A DNA stretch of 64,000 nt from positions 1 through 64,000 of the forward strand of contig SVNV01000009.1 of assembly GCA_015066705.1 (NCBI GenBank), written 5' to 3'. The stretch comes from Ruminococcus sp. (lineage in GTDB: Bacteria; Bacillota; Clostridia; Oscillospirales; Ruminococcaceae). This document shows positions 29,382 through 36,898 of this stretch, one piece after another. Made by a program: the position numbers and the translations under genes. The notes beneath the pieces were generated by a model, which worked only from the letters and a program-made list of their open reading frames with translations, was not told where the DNA came from and made no database searches. How positions within the stretch are numbered: position 1 is the first letter of the stretch; every line of letters begins with the position of its first letter.

Positions 29382-30167
29382 ATGGCAAGGATTTATCCGC
29401 TTTTTTCCTCCAGTAAGGGAAACGCAATTTATATAGGCACCGAAAAAAGCGGTATTCTTATCGATGCCGGTGTCAGCTGTAAAAGGCTTGTCGAGGGTCT
29501 TGCACTCAACGGAATTGACCCTCAGGCTGTACGTGGGATTTTTGTTACCCACGAGCATATCGACCATATTTGCGGACTCAAAAATTTTACTAAAAAATAC
29601 GGCACAACTGTTTTTACACAGAAGCTCAATGCCGAGTTTTTTGCAAGCAAGGATTTGGTTTCGCCAAACTGTGATTTGAGAATTATTGATAATAACCCTG
29701 TTGACTTTGCGGATTTCAGAATCAACGCTTTTGAAACAAGCCACGACACCAGACAAAGCTGTGGCTTTCGCATTGAAACACCCGACGGTAAAACCTGCGC
29801 AATCTGTACCGATTTGGGATATGTTTCGGACACAGTTCACGAAAATCTGAAAGGCTGTGACCTTGTGCTTATAGAATCAAATTACGATTTGGAAATGCTG
29901 AGAAATGGTCCATACCCTTTCCCCCTGAAACAGAGAATTGCTTCAAAAACGGGGCACCTCAGCAACAACGATTCCGCTTGCGAAATTGACCGCCTTGTCA
30001 AAGAAGGCACAACGCAAATTATTCTCGGTCACTTGAGTCAGGAAAATAACAACCCGAATATTGCCGGAAACACGGTGATTTCCACTCTTACCGACCTTAC
30101 CTACAAGAAAGATTATATGCTGAGAATTGCACCGGTGGAAACTCACGGGGAGGTGTGCTCGTTTTGA
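29382..30167 (+). CDS. walJ: WalJ/YycJ-like metallo-beta-lactamase-fold hydrolase
   Basis: The 261-residue protein has SSSKGNAIYIGTEKSGILID and the zinc motif VTHEHIDHICGL (HxHxDH), then ETSHDTRQSCGFRI and LIESNYDLEML. It is the WalJ/YycJ family, a probable 5'-3' exonuclease linked to DNA repair and cell-wall coordination in Firmicutes. The neighbour order walJ-rlmH is conserved from B. subtilis (yycJ-yydA). walRK itself is not in the window. Its stop overlaps the rlmH start (TGATG). Confidence 0.92.
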   Translation: MARIYPLFSSSKGNAIYIGTEKSGILIDAGVSCKRLVEGLALNGIDPQAVRGIFVTHEHIDHICGLKNFTKKYGTTVFTQKLNAEFFASKDLVSPNCDLRIIDNNPVDFADFRINAFETSHDTRQSCGFRIETPDGKTCAICTDLGYVSDTVHENLKGCDLVLIESNYDLEMLRNGPYPFPLKQRIASKTGHLSNNDSACEIDRLVKEGTTQIILGHLSQENNNPNIAGNTVISTLTDLTYKKDYMLRIAPVETHGEVCSF

Positions 30168-30649
30168 TGAATGTGAATTTGATTACCGTCGGAAAGCTCA
30201 AGGAAAGTTATTGGAAAAACGCGTGCGATGAGTATCTTAAACGTCTTTCTGCACTCTGCAAAATCAGGATTATCGAGCTTAATGAGTACAGAATTTCGGA
30301 CAGTCCTTCCCAGAAGGAAATCGAAAACGGTCTTTCTGAGGAAGCAAAAAATATGCTCCCTTACCTTGAGACAAAGGGAGCTTTTAATATTGCAATGTGT
30401 ATTGAGGGCAAAAAAATGAGCAGTGAAGCACTTTCACAGACTATTGAAAAATGCGGAGTTGACGGATTTTCGACAATAAATTTTGTTGTCGGGTCTTCTT
30501 TTGGAATCAGCGACGAGATAAAAAGCAAGTGCAAAGTGAGACTTTCAATGTCGGAAATGACTTTCCCTCATCAGCTTGCGAGAGTAATGCTTCTGGAGCA
30601 GATTTACAGAGCATTTCAGATTTCAAAGGGCACAAAATACCACAAATAG
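30167..30649 (+). CDS. rlmH: 23S rRNA pseudouridine-1915 N3-methyltransferase
   Basis: The 160-residue protein starts MNVNLITVGKLKESYWKNAC and has the SPOUT knot FVVGSSFGISDEI with the final LLLEQIYRAF-like helix MLLEQIYRAFQISKGTKYHK. RlmH methylates pseudouridine 1915 in helix 69 of 23S rRNA. The length is that of the family. The ATG at 30167 overlaps the walJ stop; GGGGAGG lies 13 bases upstream. Confidence 0.97.
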   Translation: MNVNLITVGKLKESYWKNACDEYLKRLSALCKIRIIELNEYRISDSPSQKEIENGLSEEAKNMLPYLETKGAFNIAMCIEGKKMSSEALSQTIEKCGVDGFSTINFVVGSSFGISDEIKSKCKVRLSMSEMTFPHQLARVMLLEQIYRAFQISKGTKYHK

Positions 30650-30663
30650 CATGATGTCAGGTG

Positions 30664-30692
30664 TTGACAAAACAAGCGGTTTGTGGTATACT
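30664..30692 (+). promoter_or_regulatory. tRNA-Leu(CAG) promoter
   Basis: TTGACA, 17 bases, TATACT, 21 bases before the tRNA: a near-consensus strong promoter. Confidence 0.88.
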
Positions 30693-30713
30693 TATTGAGT
30701 TGTTCAGCTCAAC

Positions 30714-30799
30714 GCAGAAGTGGCGGAATGGCAGACGCGCTGGCTTCAGGTGCCAGTGGCAGCAATGTCGTGTGGGTTCAAGTCCCATCTTCTGCACCA
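30714..30799 (+). tRNA. tRNA-Leu (anticodon CAG)
   Basis: The acceptor stem GCAGAAG pairs with CTTCTGC, and CCA is encoded. The anticodon arm CTGGC-TTCAGGT-GCCAG gives CAG, reading CUG. A long variable arm and GGGTTCAAGTCCC T arm are visible, as expected for a class II leucine tRNA. It is monocistronic. The AT-rich accessory island begins within ~60 bases after it. Confidence 0.97.
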
Positions 30800-30836
30800 A
30801 ATAATCCCACAAGGCTTTAGTCTTGTGGGATTATTT
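30800..30836 (+). terminator. tRNA-Leu terminator
   Basis: AATAATCCCACAAG pairs perfectly with CTTGTGGGATTATT over an 8-base loop. Confidence 0.85.
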
Positions 30837-30851
30837 ATCATATCCAAGAAC

Positions 30852-30884
30852 ACAAAAACACGGCACAGTTTTTTACTGCACCGT
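30852..30884 (-). terminator. Terminator of the exporter operon
   Basis: On the minus strand ACGGTGCAG pairs (two G-U pairs) with CTGTGCCGT, then GTTTTTGTG. It lies downstream of the HlyD gene and belongs to the remnant of a GH5 gene. Confidence 0.75.
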
Positions 30885-30929
30885 ATTTTTTATTTTATTC
30901 GTAAATTCCTACGATTGTGTCTGCAATTT
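30852..30929. repeat. Direct repeat copy A (GH5 3' end plus terminator)
   Basis: This ~78-base stretch matches 40317-40395 with about eight substitutions and one single-base indel. It contains the terminator hairpin and the last ~11 codons of a GH5-like gene. The two copies bracket the whole exporter/agr island. Confidence 0.85.
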
Positions 30930-30957
30930 TCCATAAAACAGGTTTCCAACGCCAATA
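30895..30957 (-). pseudogene. 3' remnant of a second GH5-type glycoside hydrolase gene
   Basis: Read on the minus strand, the last codons spell RWKPVLWKIADTIVGIYE and a stop. The intact GH5 protein at 40361-41527 ends VKWFSDEIADTIVGIYK, so the C-terminal nine residues match closely. Nothing of the upstream gene remains: the HlyD stop codon abuts the fragment. This indicates that a paralogous GH5 gene was replaced or truncated by the island. Confidence 0.7.
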
Positions 30958-32199
30958 TTATTTTTCTTTCAGACTTTCCCCAAATCCCTTTTTGATAGGC
31001 TCAAGGAAATAATCCATAACAGTTCGTTTGTCAGTTTTAATTTCTACGACACCGGAAAGTCCCGAAATAATATCAATTTTCTCATTCGCGTCAATAATAC
31101 TTACTTTAACAAGATAAACACTACCTAATTGTTCATTTGCAAAAGAGCTTGGACTGATATATTCAACTTTGCCTTTTACTGTTCCAAACTTGTTATAAGG
31201 ATACGCTTCTAGTTTGATTTCAACCTCCATGCCAAGTTCGATATCAGCAATATCTTTATTGGTGACATAACATACCATTTCAACCGGCGTTCCATCGGGA
31301 ACGATTGATATAATATCTTCCCCGGAGGCAACTGTTTCACCAAGTGTATTTACCGAAATACTGTGAACGTAACCACTTACAGGCGAAATAATATTCTGAT
31401 ACTTTATTGATAATTGGTATTTTTCAAGATTGGTCTGTATTTCATCAAGCTTACTTGAAATTTCAGACAATTTGGAATTTATCTGCACACTGTACTGCTT
31501 TTTAGTATCTTCGATTTTTAATTCCGCTTGTTCAATTTCAATAACATATTGATTAACAATCAGTTCCTGTCTTTTTATCTGGTTTGTATTGTTCAGTGAT
31601 TTGTATTCATCAAGCTGAAGCTGGGCTATTTGATGATTTAATGAAGCCATTTCTTTTTGCTTTTCAATACTTAAAAGTGAATTATTATAGCTTACATCAG
31701 AATCCAGAATAGCCTGAATATATGATTTTAACTCTTCTTCATAATCATCAATGATAACAGTTGACAAGTCATCACCATTTTTTATCTTTGAATAAATCTC
31801 CTGTTGAGTTAATAATATATTCTTTTGATGGCTGAGCTGTTTTTCATCAATTTCAAGAGATTGTGTATCAAGCTTAACAAGAACATCTCCCTTTTTAACA
31901 TAATCCCCTTCAGAAACATTTATAGATTTAACTGTACCATTTGTATACGATTGTACAGTATTTAAATTTCCAACAGGTTGTATAGCTCCACTTGCAGAAA
32001 CTACAACATCAATTTTTGAAAAGCAAGCCCAAATAACAGCAGCAATCAGTAAAGTAAATATACCAAGAATAATAATCGTCCCTGCTTTATGAGCAGGTCT
32101 TTCAATTATTTCAAGCAACGACGGCATAAAGTCATATTTTAACTCTTTATCCTTTTTTCTGCTATGCTTCAATATGTAATTTGTCAGTTTATTATCCAT
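30958..32199 (-). CDS. HlyD-family membrane fusion protein of a type I exporter
   Basis: About 413 residues: a cytoplasmic N-terminus, one membrane helix (TIIILGIFTLLIAAVIWACF, near residues 40-60), a biotinyl/lipoyl-like domain (VKSINVSEGDYVKKGDVLVK), a long coiled-coil hairpin (about 110-260) and a C-terminal beta domain. This is the HlyD adaptor architecture. It works with the adjacent ABC transporter to export a polypeptide. The start at 32199 is chosen because AGAGG lies 8 bases before it. It overlaps the end of the ABC gene by eight bases, so the two are translationally coupled. Confidence 0.88.
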   Translation of the reverse strand: MDNKLTNYILKHSRKKDKELKYDFMPSLLEIIERPAHKAGTIIILGIFTLLIAAVIWACFSKIDVVVSASGAIQPVGNLNTVQSYTNGTVKSINVSEGDYVKKGDVLVKLDTQSLEIDEKQLSHQKNILLTQQEIYSKIKNGDDLSTVIIDDYEEELKSYIQAILDSDVSYNNSLLSIEKQKEMASLNHQIAQLQLDEYKSLNNTNQIKRQELIVNQYVIEIEQAELKIEDTKKQYSVQINSKLSEISSKLDEIQTNLEKYQLSIKYQNIISPVSGYVHSISVNTLGETVASGEDIISIVPDGTPVEMVCYVTNKDIADIELGMEVEIKLEAYPYNKFGTVKGKVEYISPSSFANEQLGSVYLVKVSIIDANEKIDIISGLSGVVEIKTDKRTVMDYFLEPIKKGFGESLKEK

Positions 32200-34321
32200 C
32201 CACATCACCTCTTTGTTGCTGATTGTAAAGATGACAATAAAGTCCTTTGTTCATCATAAGGTTTTCATGGGTATCATACTCAACAATGCTTCCCCTATCA
32301 ATAACCATAATTTTCTGAGCTTCTTTAAGCGTTGAAAGCCTATGCGCAATTATCAGAACAGTTCTTCCTTTGCAGATTTCTTTAAGATTATTTTGAATAA
32401 TGCTTTCAGATTCATAGTCAAGAGCAGACGTTGCCTCGTCAAAAATAAGAATACGTGGATTTGCAAGAATAGCTCTTGCTATTGCTATTCTCTGTTTCTG
32501 ACCTCCCGAAAGACCCATACCCTTTTCTCCTATTATGGTATCATAACCATTTGGCAGTTCAAGTATGAAATCATGTGCTCCAGCAACTTTTGCACAATGA
32601 ATAATCTGTTCCATCGAAGCCGTCGGATAGTGAATTGAAATGTTTTCGGCCACTGTTCCGTTAAACATAAAGTTTTCCTGTAAGACTACACCAATCTGCT
32701 TTCTGAGCATTGCCGGGTTAACAAGTGATATGTCCATTCCATCAATAGAAATTTTACCACCCTCCGGAATGTACAATCTCTGTATAAGTTTTGAAACCGT
32801 ACTTTTACCGGAACCACTTCTACCTACAATACCAACTATTGTTCCCTGCTCTATTTCAAAGCTCATTCCTTTTATTACTTCTCCGCCCTGTGGGTTGTAT
32901 CTGAAATGAACTTTGTCAAAAACAATTCTTCCGTTTATTTTAGGCATAGATGTCTGATTTGCATTAAGAATTGGCTCTGGAGCTGTATTGAAAATATCTC
33001 CGATTCTTTTTACAGAAAGTGAAGCTTGCTGATATTCCTGCCAAAGCTGAACAAGCCTTAACACAGGTCCACTGACTCTTCCAGAAAGCATACGGAAAGC
33101 TACAAGTTGTCCCACTGTAAAAGTACCATTCATTACTGCTTTTGCACCAAAGTAAAGTATCAGCAAATCAAAAACCTTCTGAATAAACTGACCTGTTGTT
33201 CCAGCAGTTGCTGACACCATAGATGTTTTGTAGCTTGCCTTTACATAATCCGACTGTAAATCTCCCCACTTTTTCTCAAACTTAGGTTCTAAAGCATATG
33301 ATTTTACAGTCTGAACACCTGTGATTGATTCAACGAGGAAAGATTGTGTATTTGCGCCTGTTTCAAATTTTTCATCCAGACGTTTTTTAAACATCGGAGT
33401 AACTATTGCTGACAAAATAGCATACACAGGAATTGAGCATAATACAATAACTGTGAGCATCTTACTATAAAAAAACAGAACCACAATATACACAATTATA
33501 AATATCAAATCAATCATTGACGAAAGTGGTGTTCCTGTCAGAAAATTTCTGATACTGTCAAGTTCCCTCACTCTTGCGACAGTTTCACCAACACGCCTTG
33601 CCTCAAAATACTTTAATGGCAAAGCAAACAAATGCTTAAAGAGTTTGAAGCTCAACATAACATCAATTCTGTTGGTAGTATGGGTAAACAAATAGTTTTT
33701 GGCAAGTCCAAGAATAAGCTCGTAAATGTACACTATCCCTATACCTATTGCCAGAACATTCAAAGTTGACATACTCTTATGGACAAGCACCTTGTCAACA
33801 ACTACCTGTGTCATAACAGGAGTAAGTATGCCTAAAATCTGAACGGTAAAAACTGCAATAAGGACCTGAATAAACTCTTTCTTGTATTTCATAATGGTCG
33901 GAATGAACCATTTGAAACTAAATATTGCTTCTCTGTCAACAATACCTTTTTTGCTAATTAAAATAGCTGTTCCGTCCCAGATTTCAGAAAGTTCTTCACG
34001 GGTTTTAACTTCAGTCTGAGTTTTATCTGTAAACATTATCAAAAATTTATCTTCTTCTGATTTTGCTACAATAAAAAACTCATCATCTTTACCTTTAGCT
34101 ATAATAGGAGCATTAACATTTTTTAGTTTCTCTACATTAAGGCGACAAAGTTGCGCTTTCATTTTTAACTTCTTTGCCGACTGAATGATATCTATTTCGC
34201 TAATTCTTTCTTCACTTTCAAGTACAGAAAGACTTTCTGCCTGTTCTTTCGTAATTGGGATACCATGAAATTTCATTACTATCATAAAACATGATAACCC
34301 GCTATCGTGCTTTTTTATCAT
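32192..34321 (-). CDS. Type I secretion ABC transporter with an inactive C39 peptidase-like domain
   Basis: The 709-residue protein has a C39-like domain (1-~130), six membrane helices (~150-420) and an ATPase (Walker A GRSGSGKST, signature LSGGQKQR, Walker B ILIFDEATSALD). Where bacteriocin exporters have DCG with the catalytic Cys, this protein has HDSGLSCF (Ser7 at the Cys position). The usual catalytic His before F-[IV]-V is Glu (DEFFIVAK). The domain therefore matches the C39-like domain of HlyB, which binds but does not cleave its substrate. The start at 34321 follows GGAAG; the in-frame upstream extension is rejected as it runs through a terminator. Confidence 0.9.
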   Translation of the reverse strand: MIKKHDSGLSCFMIVMKFHGIPITKEQAESLSVLESEERISEIDIIQSAKKLKMKAQLCRLNVEKLKNVNAPIIAKGKDDEFFIVAKSEEDKFLIMFTDKTQTEVKTREELSEIWDGTAILISKKGIVDREAIFSFKWFIPTIMKYKKEFIQVLIAVFTVQILGILTPVMTQVVVDKVLVHKSMSTLNVLAIGIGIVYIYELILGLAKNYLFTHTTNRIDVMLSFKLFKHLFALPLKYFEARRVGETVARVRELDSIRNFLTGTPLSSMIDLIFIIVYIVVLFFYSKMLTVIVLCSIPVYAILSAIVTPMFKKRLDEKFETGANTQSFLVESITGVQTVKSYALEPKFEKKWGDLQSDYVKASYKTSMVSATAGTTGQFIQKVFDLLILYFGAKAVMNGTFTVGQLVAFRMLSGRVSGPVLRLVQLWQEYQQASLSVKRIGDIFNTAPEPILNANQTSMPKINGRIVFDKVHFRYNPQGGEVIKGMSFEIEQGTIVGIVGRSGSGKSTVSKLIQRLYIPEGGKISIDGMDISLVNPAMLRKQIGVVLQENFMFNGTVAENISIHYPTASMEQIIHCAKVAGAHDFILELPNGYDTIIGEKGMGLSGGQKQRIAIARAILANPRILIFDEATSALDYESESIIQNNLKEICKGRTVLIIAHRLSTLKEAQKIMVIDRGSIVEYDTHENLMMNKGLYCHLYNQQQRGDVDG

Positions 34322-34339
34322 TTTTCGACTTCCTTTGCA

Positions 34340-34369
34340 AAAAATATGCAGCAGCAAAAAGCTGCTGCA
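34340..34369 (-). terminator. Intercistronic terminator/attenuator before the exporter
   Basis: On the minus strand TGCAGCAGC pairs perfectly with GCTGCTGCA over a TTTTT loop, then TATTTTTTG. It lies between the 40-residue peptide gene and the ABC transporter, so the short upstream message should be more abundant than the exporter message. Confidence 0.82.
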
Positions 34370-34400
34370 CAAATCAACTATACATTTGAGTCCACAAGTA

Positions 34401-34417
34401 ACTGATTGTCAATCAGT
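34401..34417. repeat. Perfect palindrome ACTGATTG-T-CAATCAGT
   Basis: An eight-base inverted repeat around one base, between the small peptide gene and the terminator. It could be an RNA stem or an operator; no function can be assigned. Confidence 0.5.
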
Positions 34418-34439
34418 GTGTTGGTATTGCTTGGTATTG

Positions 34440-34562
34440 TTACACTACCAAACCTTGTGAAATATTCAAATCGGATTCAAGTTGTTTTTGAGTGATACCT
34501 TTTTCAGCTCTAAGGTTATATAGTATTGAAGCCATTAGTTTCGAATCAAATGATTTATTCAT
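34440..34562 (-). CDS. 40-residue peptide gene heading the exporter operon
   Basis: The peptide starts MNKSFDSKLMASILYNLRAE and continues KGITQKQLESDLNISQGLVV before a stop. AAGGGGA lies 8 bases before the ATG. The second half resembles the first two helices of an XRE-type helix-turn-helix (LRxEKGxTQxxLExDLxIS), but it stops where the recognition helix would continue. It has no double-glycine leader, which fits the dead peptidase of the exporter. Position (first gene, followed by a terminator, then ABC-HlyD) is that of an export substrate or a small regulator. A truncated XRE repressor is the main alternative. Confidence 0.55.
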   Translation of the reverse strand: MNKSFDSKLMASILYNLRAEKGITQKQLESDLNISQGLVV

Positions 34563-34600
34563 TATAAAAATCCCCTTAAATATATATTAGTACAAATTAT

Positions 34601-34629
34601 ATTATATTTTAGAGCGATGTGCCGAAATT
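34601..34629 (-). promoter_or_regulatory. Possible activator-dependent promoter of the exporter operon
   Basis: On the minus strand a good TATAAT lies 17 bases from a poor -35 (AATTTC). CGAAA-type repeats occur at 34622, 34652 and 34662 (30 and 10 bases apart), overlapping the -35 and lying between the divergent units. A regulator such as the adjacent LytTR protein may be needed; this is an inference. The remaining bases of the gap to 34720 hold only a weak plus-strand promoter candidate. Confidence 0.4.
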
Positions 34630-34720
34630 TATACTAATAGTATTAAACTCCTCGAAATAACACGAAAAATTGTTTCAAATGTAGAGTCTTGTGTTTAATT
34701 TGTATAGAAAGGAAAACATT

Positions 34721-35443
34721 ATGCTTAGAATTGCACTGTGTGATGATGATAAAAAATTTGTAAAACATTTTAAGTCACTAATTACTAAAGTACTTAAAAG
34801 CAAACAAACACAATCATGTATAAACGAATATTATACCGCTGACGTTTTACTTAATCATCATAATATTAATCCTTTTGATGTTATATTTCTCGACATAGAT
34901 ATGCCTGGTATTTCAGGATTTGATATAGCCAAAGAATTGTCTGAGAACTGCTTTATTGTTTTTGTTACAAGCCACAACGAATTGGTCTATGAAAGCTTTA
35001 TGTTCAGACCTCTTAATTTTATCAAAAAAGATTCAGATAGCTATGTTTTAACAAAACTCGATAAAATTTTCGAGCAATTAAAAGAAGCTATGAAACAGGA
35101 TGAAGTAGCTGTTTTTGAAAACAAAGAAAAAGGAAGATTTTCATTATATTTGCGCGATATAGTTTACATAGAAGGAAATAATCACTGTATAAATATATAT
35201 CTTAAAAACGAAAGCAATGCTATAACTGTAAGATACACAATGACAGACTTCGAAGAAAAATATAAAGACTTCAATTTTGTTAGAATACACAAGAAATTTA
35301 TTGTGAATCTAAAATATGTTTTTAATATTAATCTTTCAAAGGAAACATTGAAAATCAAACACGGTAATGAGCTCCCTATGAGCAGAAAATACAAAAAGCA
35401 GGTTGATATGAGCCTGACAGAATATTTACGAAGGACGAGGTAA
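34721..35443 (+). CDS. AgrA-like LytTR response regulator
   Basis: The 240-residue protein has a receiver domain (MLRIALCDDDKKF; phosphoacceptor Asp in DVIFLDIDMPGISGFD; Lys in FIKKD) and a C-terminal LytTR DNA-binding domain (from ~135: LRDIVYIEGNNHCINIYLK, FVRIHKKFIVNLKYV). It is the AgrA/ComE architecture. It probably binds phased direct repeats, such as those before agrBD. The ATG at 34721 follows AAAGGAAA. Four bases separate it from the sensor kinase gene, so the two form an operon. Confidence 0.92.
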   Translation: MLRIALCDDDKKFVKHFKSLITKVLKSKQTQSCINEYYTADVLLNHHNINPFDVIFLDIDMPGISGFDIAKELSENCFIVFVTSHNELVYESFMFRPLNFIKKDSDSYVLTKLDKIFEQLKEAMKQDEVAVFENKEKGRFSLYLRDIVYIEGNNHCINIYLKNESNAITVRYTMTDFEEKYKDFNFVRIHKKFIVNLKYVFNINLSKETLKIKHGNELPMSRKYKKQVDMSLTEYLRRTR

Positions 35444-35447
35444 TGTA

Positions 35448-36770
35448 ATGGCTTGGACTATATTTGAAATACTTATCAACTATTACCAGGGATTCTGGGA
35501 AACATATTTCATATATAAATTCCTTGATAAAAAATCCGACAAAATCACTCCAATGATGAGATTTGTATGTGCATTTGCAATAGGAAGCATTATAACTGTT
35601 CTCAACTATATTTCTATATTTGAAGGTGTTTCCAGTATACTTTACTGGGTATGTTTATTTGTATTTGCATTCTTAGGATTTAAAGATAACTTAATAAAGA
35701 AAGTATTCGCATCAATTATACCTCTTGCCCTACTGTTTTTACTTACATCTATCAATCTTAATCTTATATCATCAGCGTTCGGTATTACAGTAAAAGATAT
35801 TATTGTTGAACAGGATTATAGACGCTTTATTGCATTGATTTCCATTCAGTTAACATATGCCGTATCAGTAATTATAATCTCTAAGCTATTTAATTTTGCA
35901 ACAGAAAAATTTTCATTTATTGACTGGCTTCCAATTATTATTGTTATGTGCGTATCAATAGCTCTTGTATACATTTTGCATTATTTGTCTTTGACCACAG
36001 AAAATATAAACCGACTATATGTGAATGTATCATACATAATAGTCTTTTCAATCAATATTTTTATGTTTTATGTTATTTACTCTCTTTTCAATAAAAACCA
36101 AAAATTGAGAGAATATGAAATCCTGAAAATCCAACAAGAATACCAAAAGAATTATATTGAAAACGCCAATACTCAATATGAATCCATAAAGAAAATAAGA
36201 CACGACACTCGCAACCATCTTCTTACAATATGTCAACTCATTTCTGATAATGAAGTGAACACAGCTTATGATTTTGCAAAAAAGAATATTGATAATCTTG
36301 AATTGTCACAAACTTTTGTAAATACACAAAATAGCATAGTAAATGCTATTATCAATTCCAAACTTACTTCTGCATCTACAATCGGAATACATGTATCGTG
36401 CTTATCCACAAATAGCTTTGACGGAATAGATGATATAGATTTGTGTAATCTTCTTGGAAATATTCTTGATAATGCAATCACAGCTTGCCGAGAGCAACCA
36501 GAAAATGCTAACAGAGAGATAAACGTAAAAATTAATTGCGAAGATGAACTATATTATACGTTTATTGTGAGTAATACAATATTATCATCAATATCAAAAG
36601 AAAACCCAACACTAAAAACCACTAAAGCTGACAAAGATAATCATGGTTATGGAACAAAAATAATAAAAGATATAGCAGATAAATATGATGGCAGAGTAGA
36701 CTTTTATGAAGAATATGATATGTTCTGCTGTCAGGTGAATTTAATATCAAATACAAAAGCTTCGGAATGA
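35448..36770 (+). CDS. AgrC-like quorum-sensing histidine kinase
   Basis: The 440-residue protein has six or more membrane helices in residues ~1-215, a short linker helix, the H-box KKIRHDTRNHLLTICQLI (His252) and a GHKL ATPase with N-box LLGNILDNAI (Asn338/Asn342) and G-box GYGTKIIKDIADKYDG. This is the AgrC architecture (HPK10 class). It would detect the extracellular cyclic peptide made by AgrB/AgrD and phosphorylate the adjacent regulator. It ends inside its own terminator. Confidence 0.92.
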   Translation: MAWTIFEILINYYQGFWETYFIYKFLDKKSDKITPMMRFVCAFAIGSIITVLNYISIFEGVSSILYWVCLFVFAFLGFKDNLIKKVFASIIPLALLFLLTSINLNLISSAFGITVKDIIVEQDYRRFIALISIQLTYAVSVIIISKLFNFATEKFSFIDWLPIIIVMCVSIALVYILHYLSLTTENINRLYVNVSYIIVFSINIFMFYVIYSLFNKNQKLREYEILKIQQEYQKNYIENANTQYESIKKIRHDTRNHLLTICQLISDNEVNTAYDFAKKNIDNLELSQTFVNTQNSIVNAIINSKLTSASTIGIHVSCLSTNSFDGIDDIDLCNLLGNILDNAITACREQPENANREINVKINCEDELYYTFIVSNTILSSISKENPTLKTTKADKDNHGYGTKIIKDIADKYDGRVDFYEEYDMFCCQVNLISNTKASE

Positions 36771-36788
36771 TATTCCGAAGCTTTTTTT
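36755..36788 (+). terminator. Terminator of the agrA-agrC transcript
   Basis: AAAAGCTTCGGAA pairs with TTCCGAAGCTTTT over five bases, then more T. It contains the agrC stop codon and isolates agrBD. Confidence 0.9.
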
Positions 36789-36804
36789 CTGACTTTTTTG
36801 CATC

Positions 36805-36837
36805 TTACGACAAAAATCTGCAGGTCACGCCAAAATC
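36805..36837 (+). promoter_or_regulatory. Phased direct repeats before the agrBD promoter (putative LytTR operator)
   Basis: ACGACAAAA at 36807 and ACGCCAAAA at 36827 are identical at eight of nine positions and 20 bases apart, about two helical turns. The second copy ends just before the -35 box. LytTR regulators such as AgrA bind two direct repeats in this arrangement; assignment to the neighbouring regulator is an inference. Confidence 0.62.
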
Positions 36838-36838
36838 C

Positions 36839-36867
36839 TTGACTTTATTATTCTCATGCTATAAAAT
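36839..36867 (+). promoter_or_regulatory. agrBD promoter
   Basis: TTGACT, 17 bases, TAAAAT, about 32 bases before the agrB ATG. Confidence 0.72.
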
Positions 36868-36898
36868 GCATATAAATTATAGAAAAGTAGGACGTAAA

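Noticed and set aside
30714..30836. tRNA-Leu as an integrase attachment site for the island
   Set aside because: No integrase gene and no duplicated tRNA 3' end were found at the other boundary; the visible direct repeat is the GH5 end instead.
34440..34562. The 40-residue peptide as a second AgrD
   Set aside because: It lacks a Cys/Ser ring region followed by an acidic-proline tail; 37479-37604 is the AgrD.
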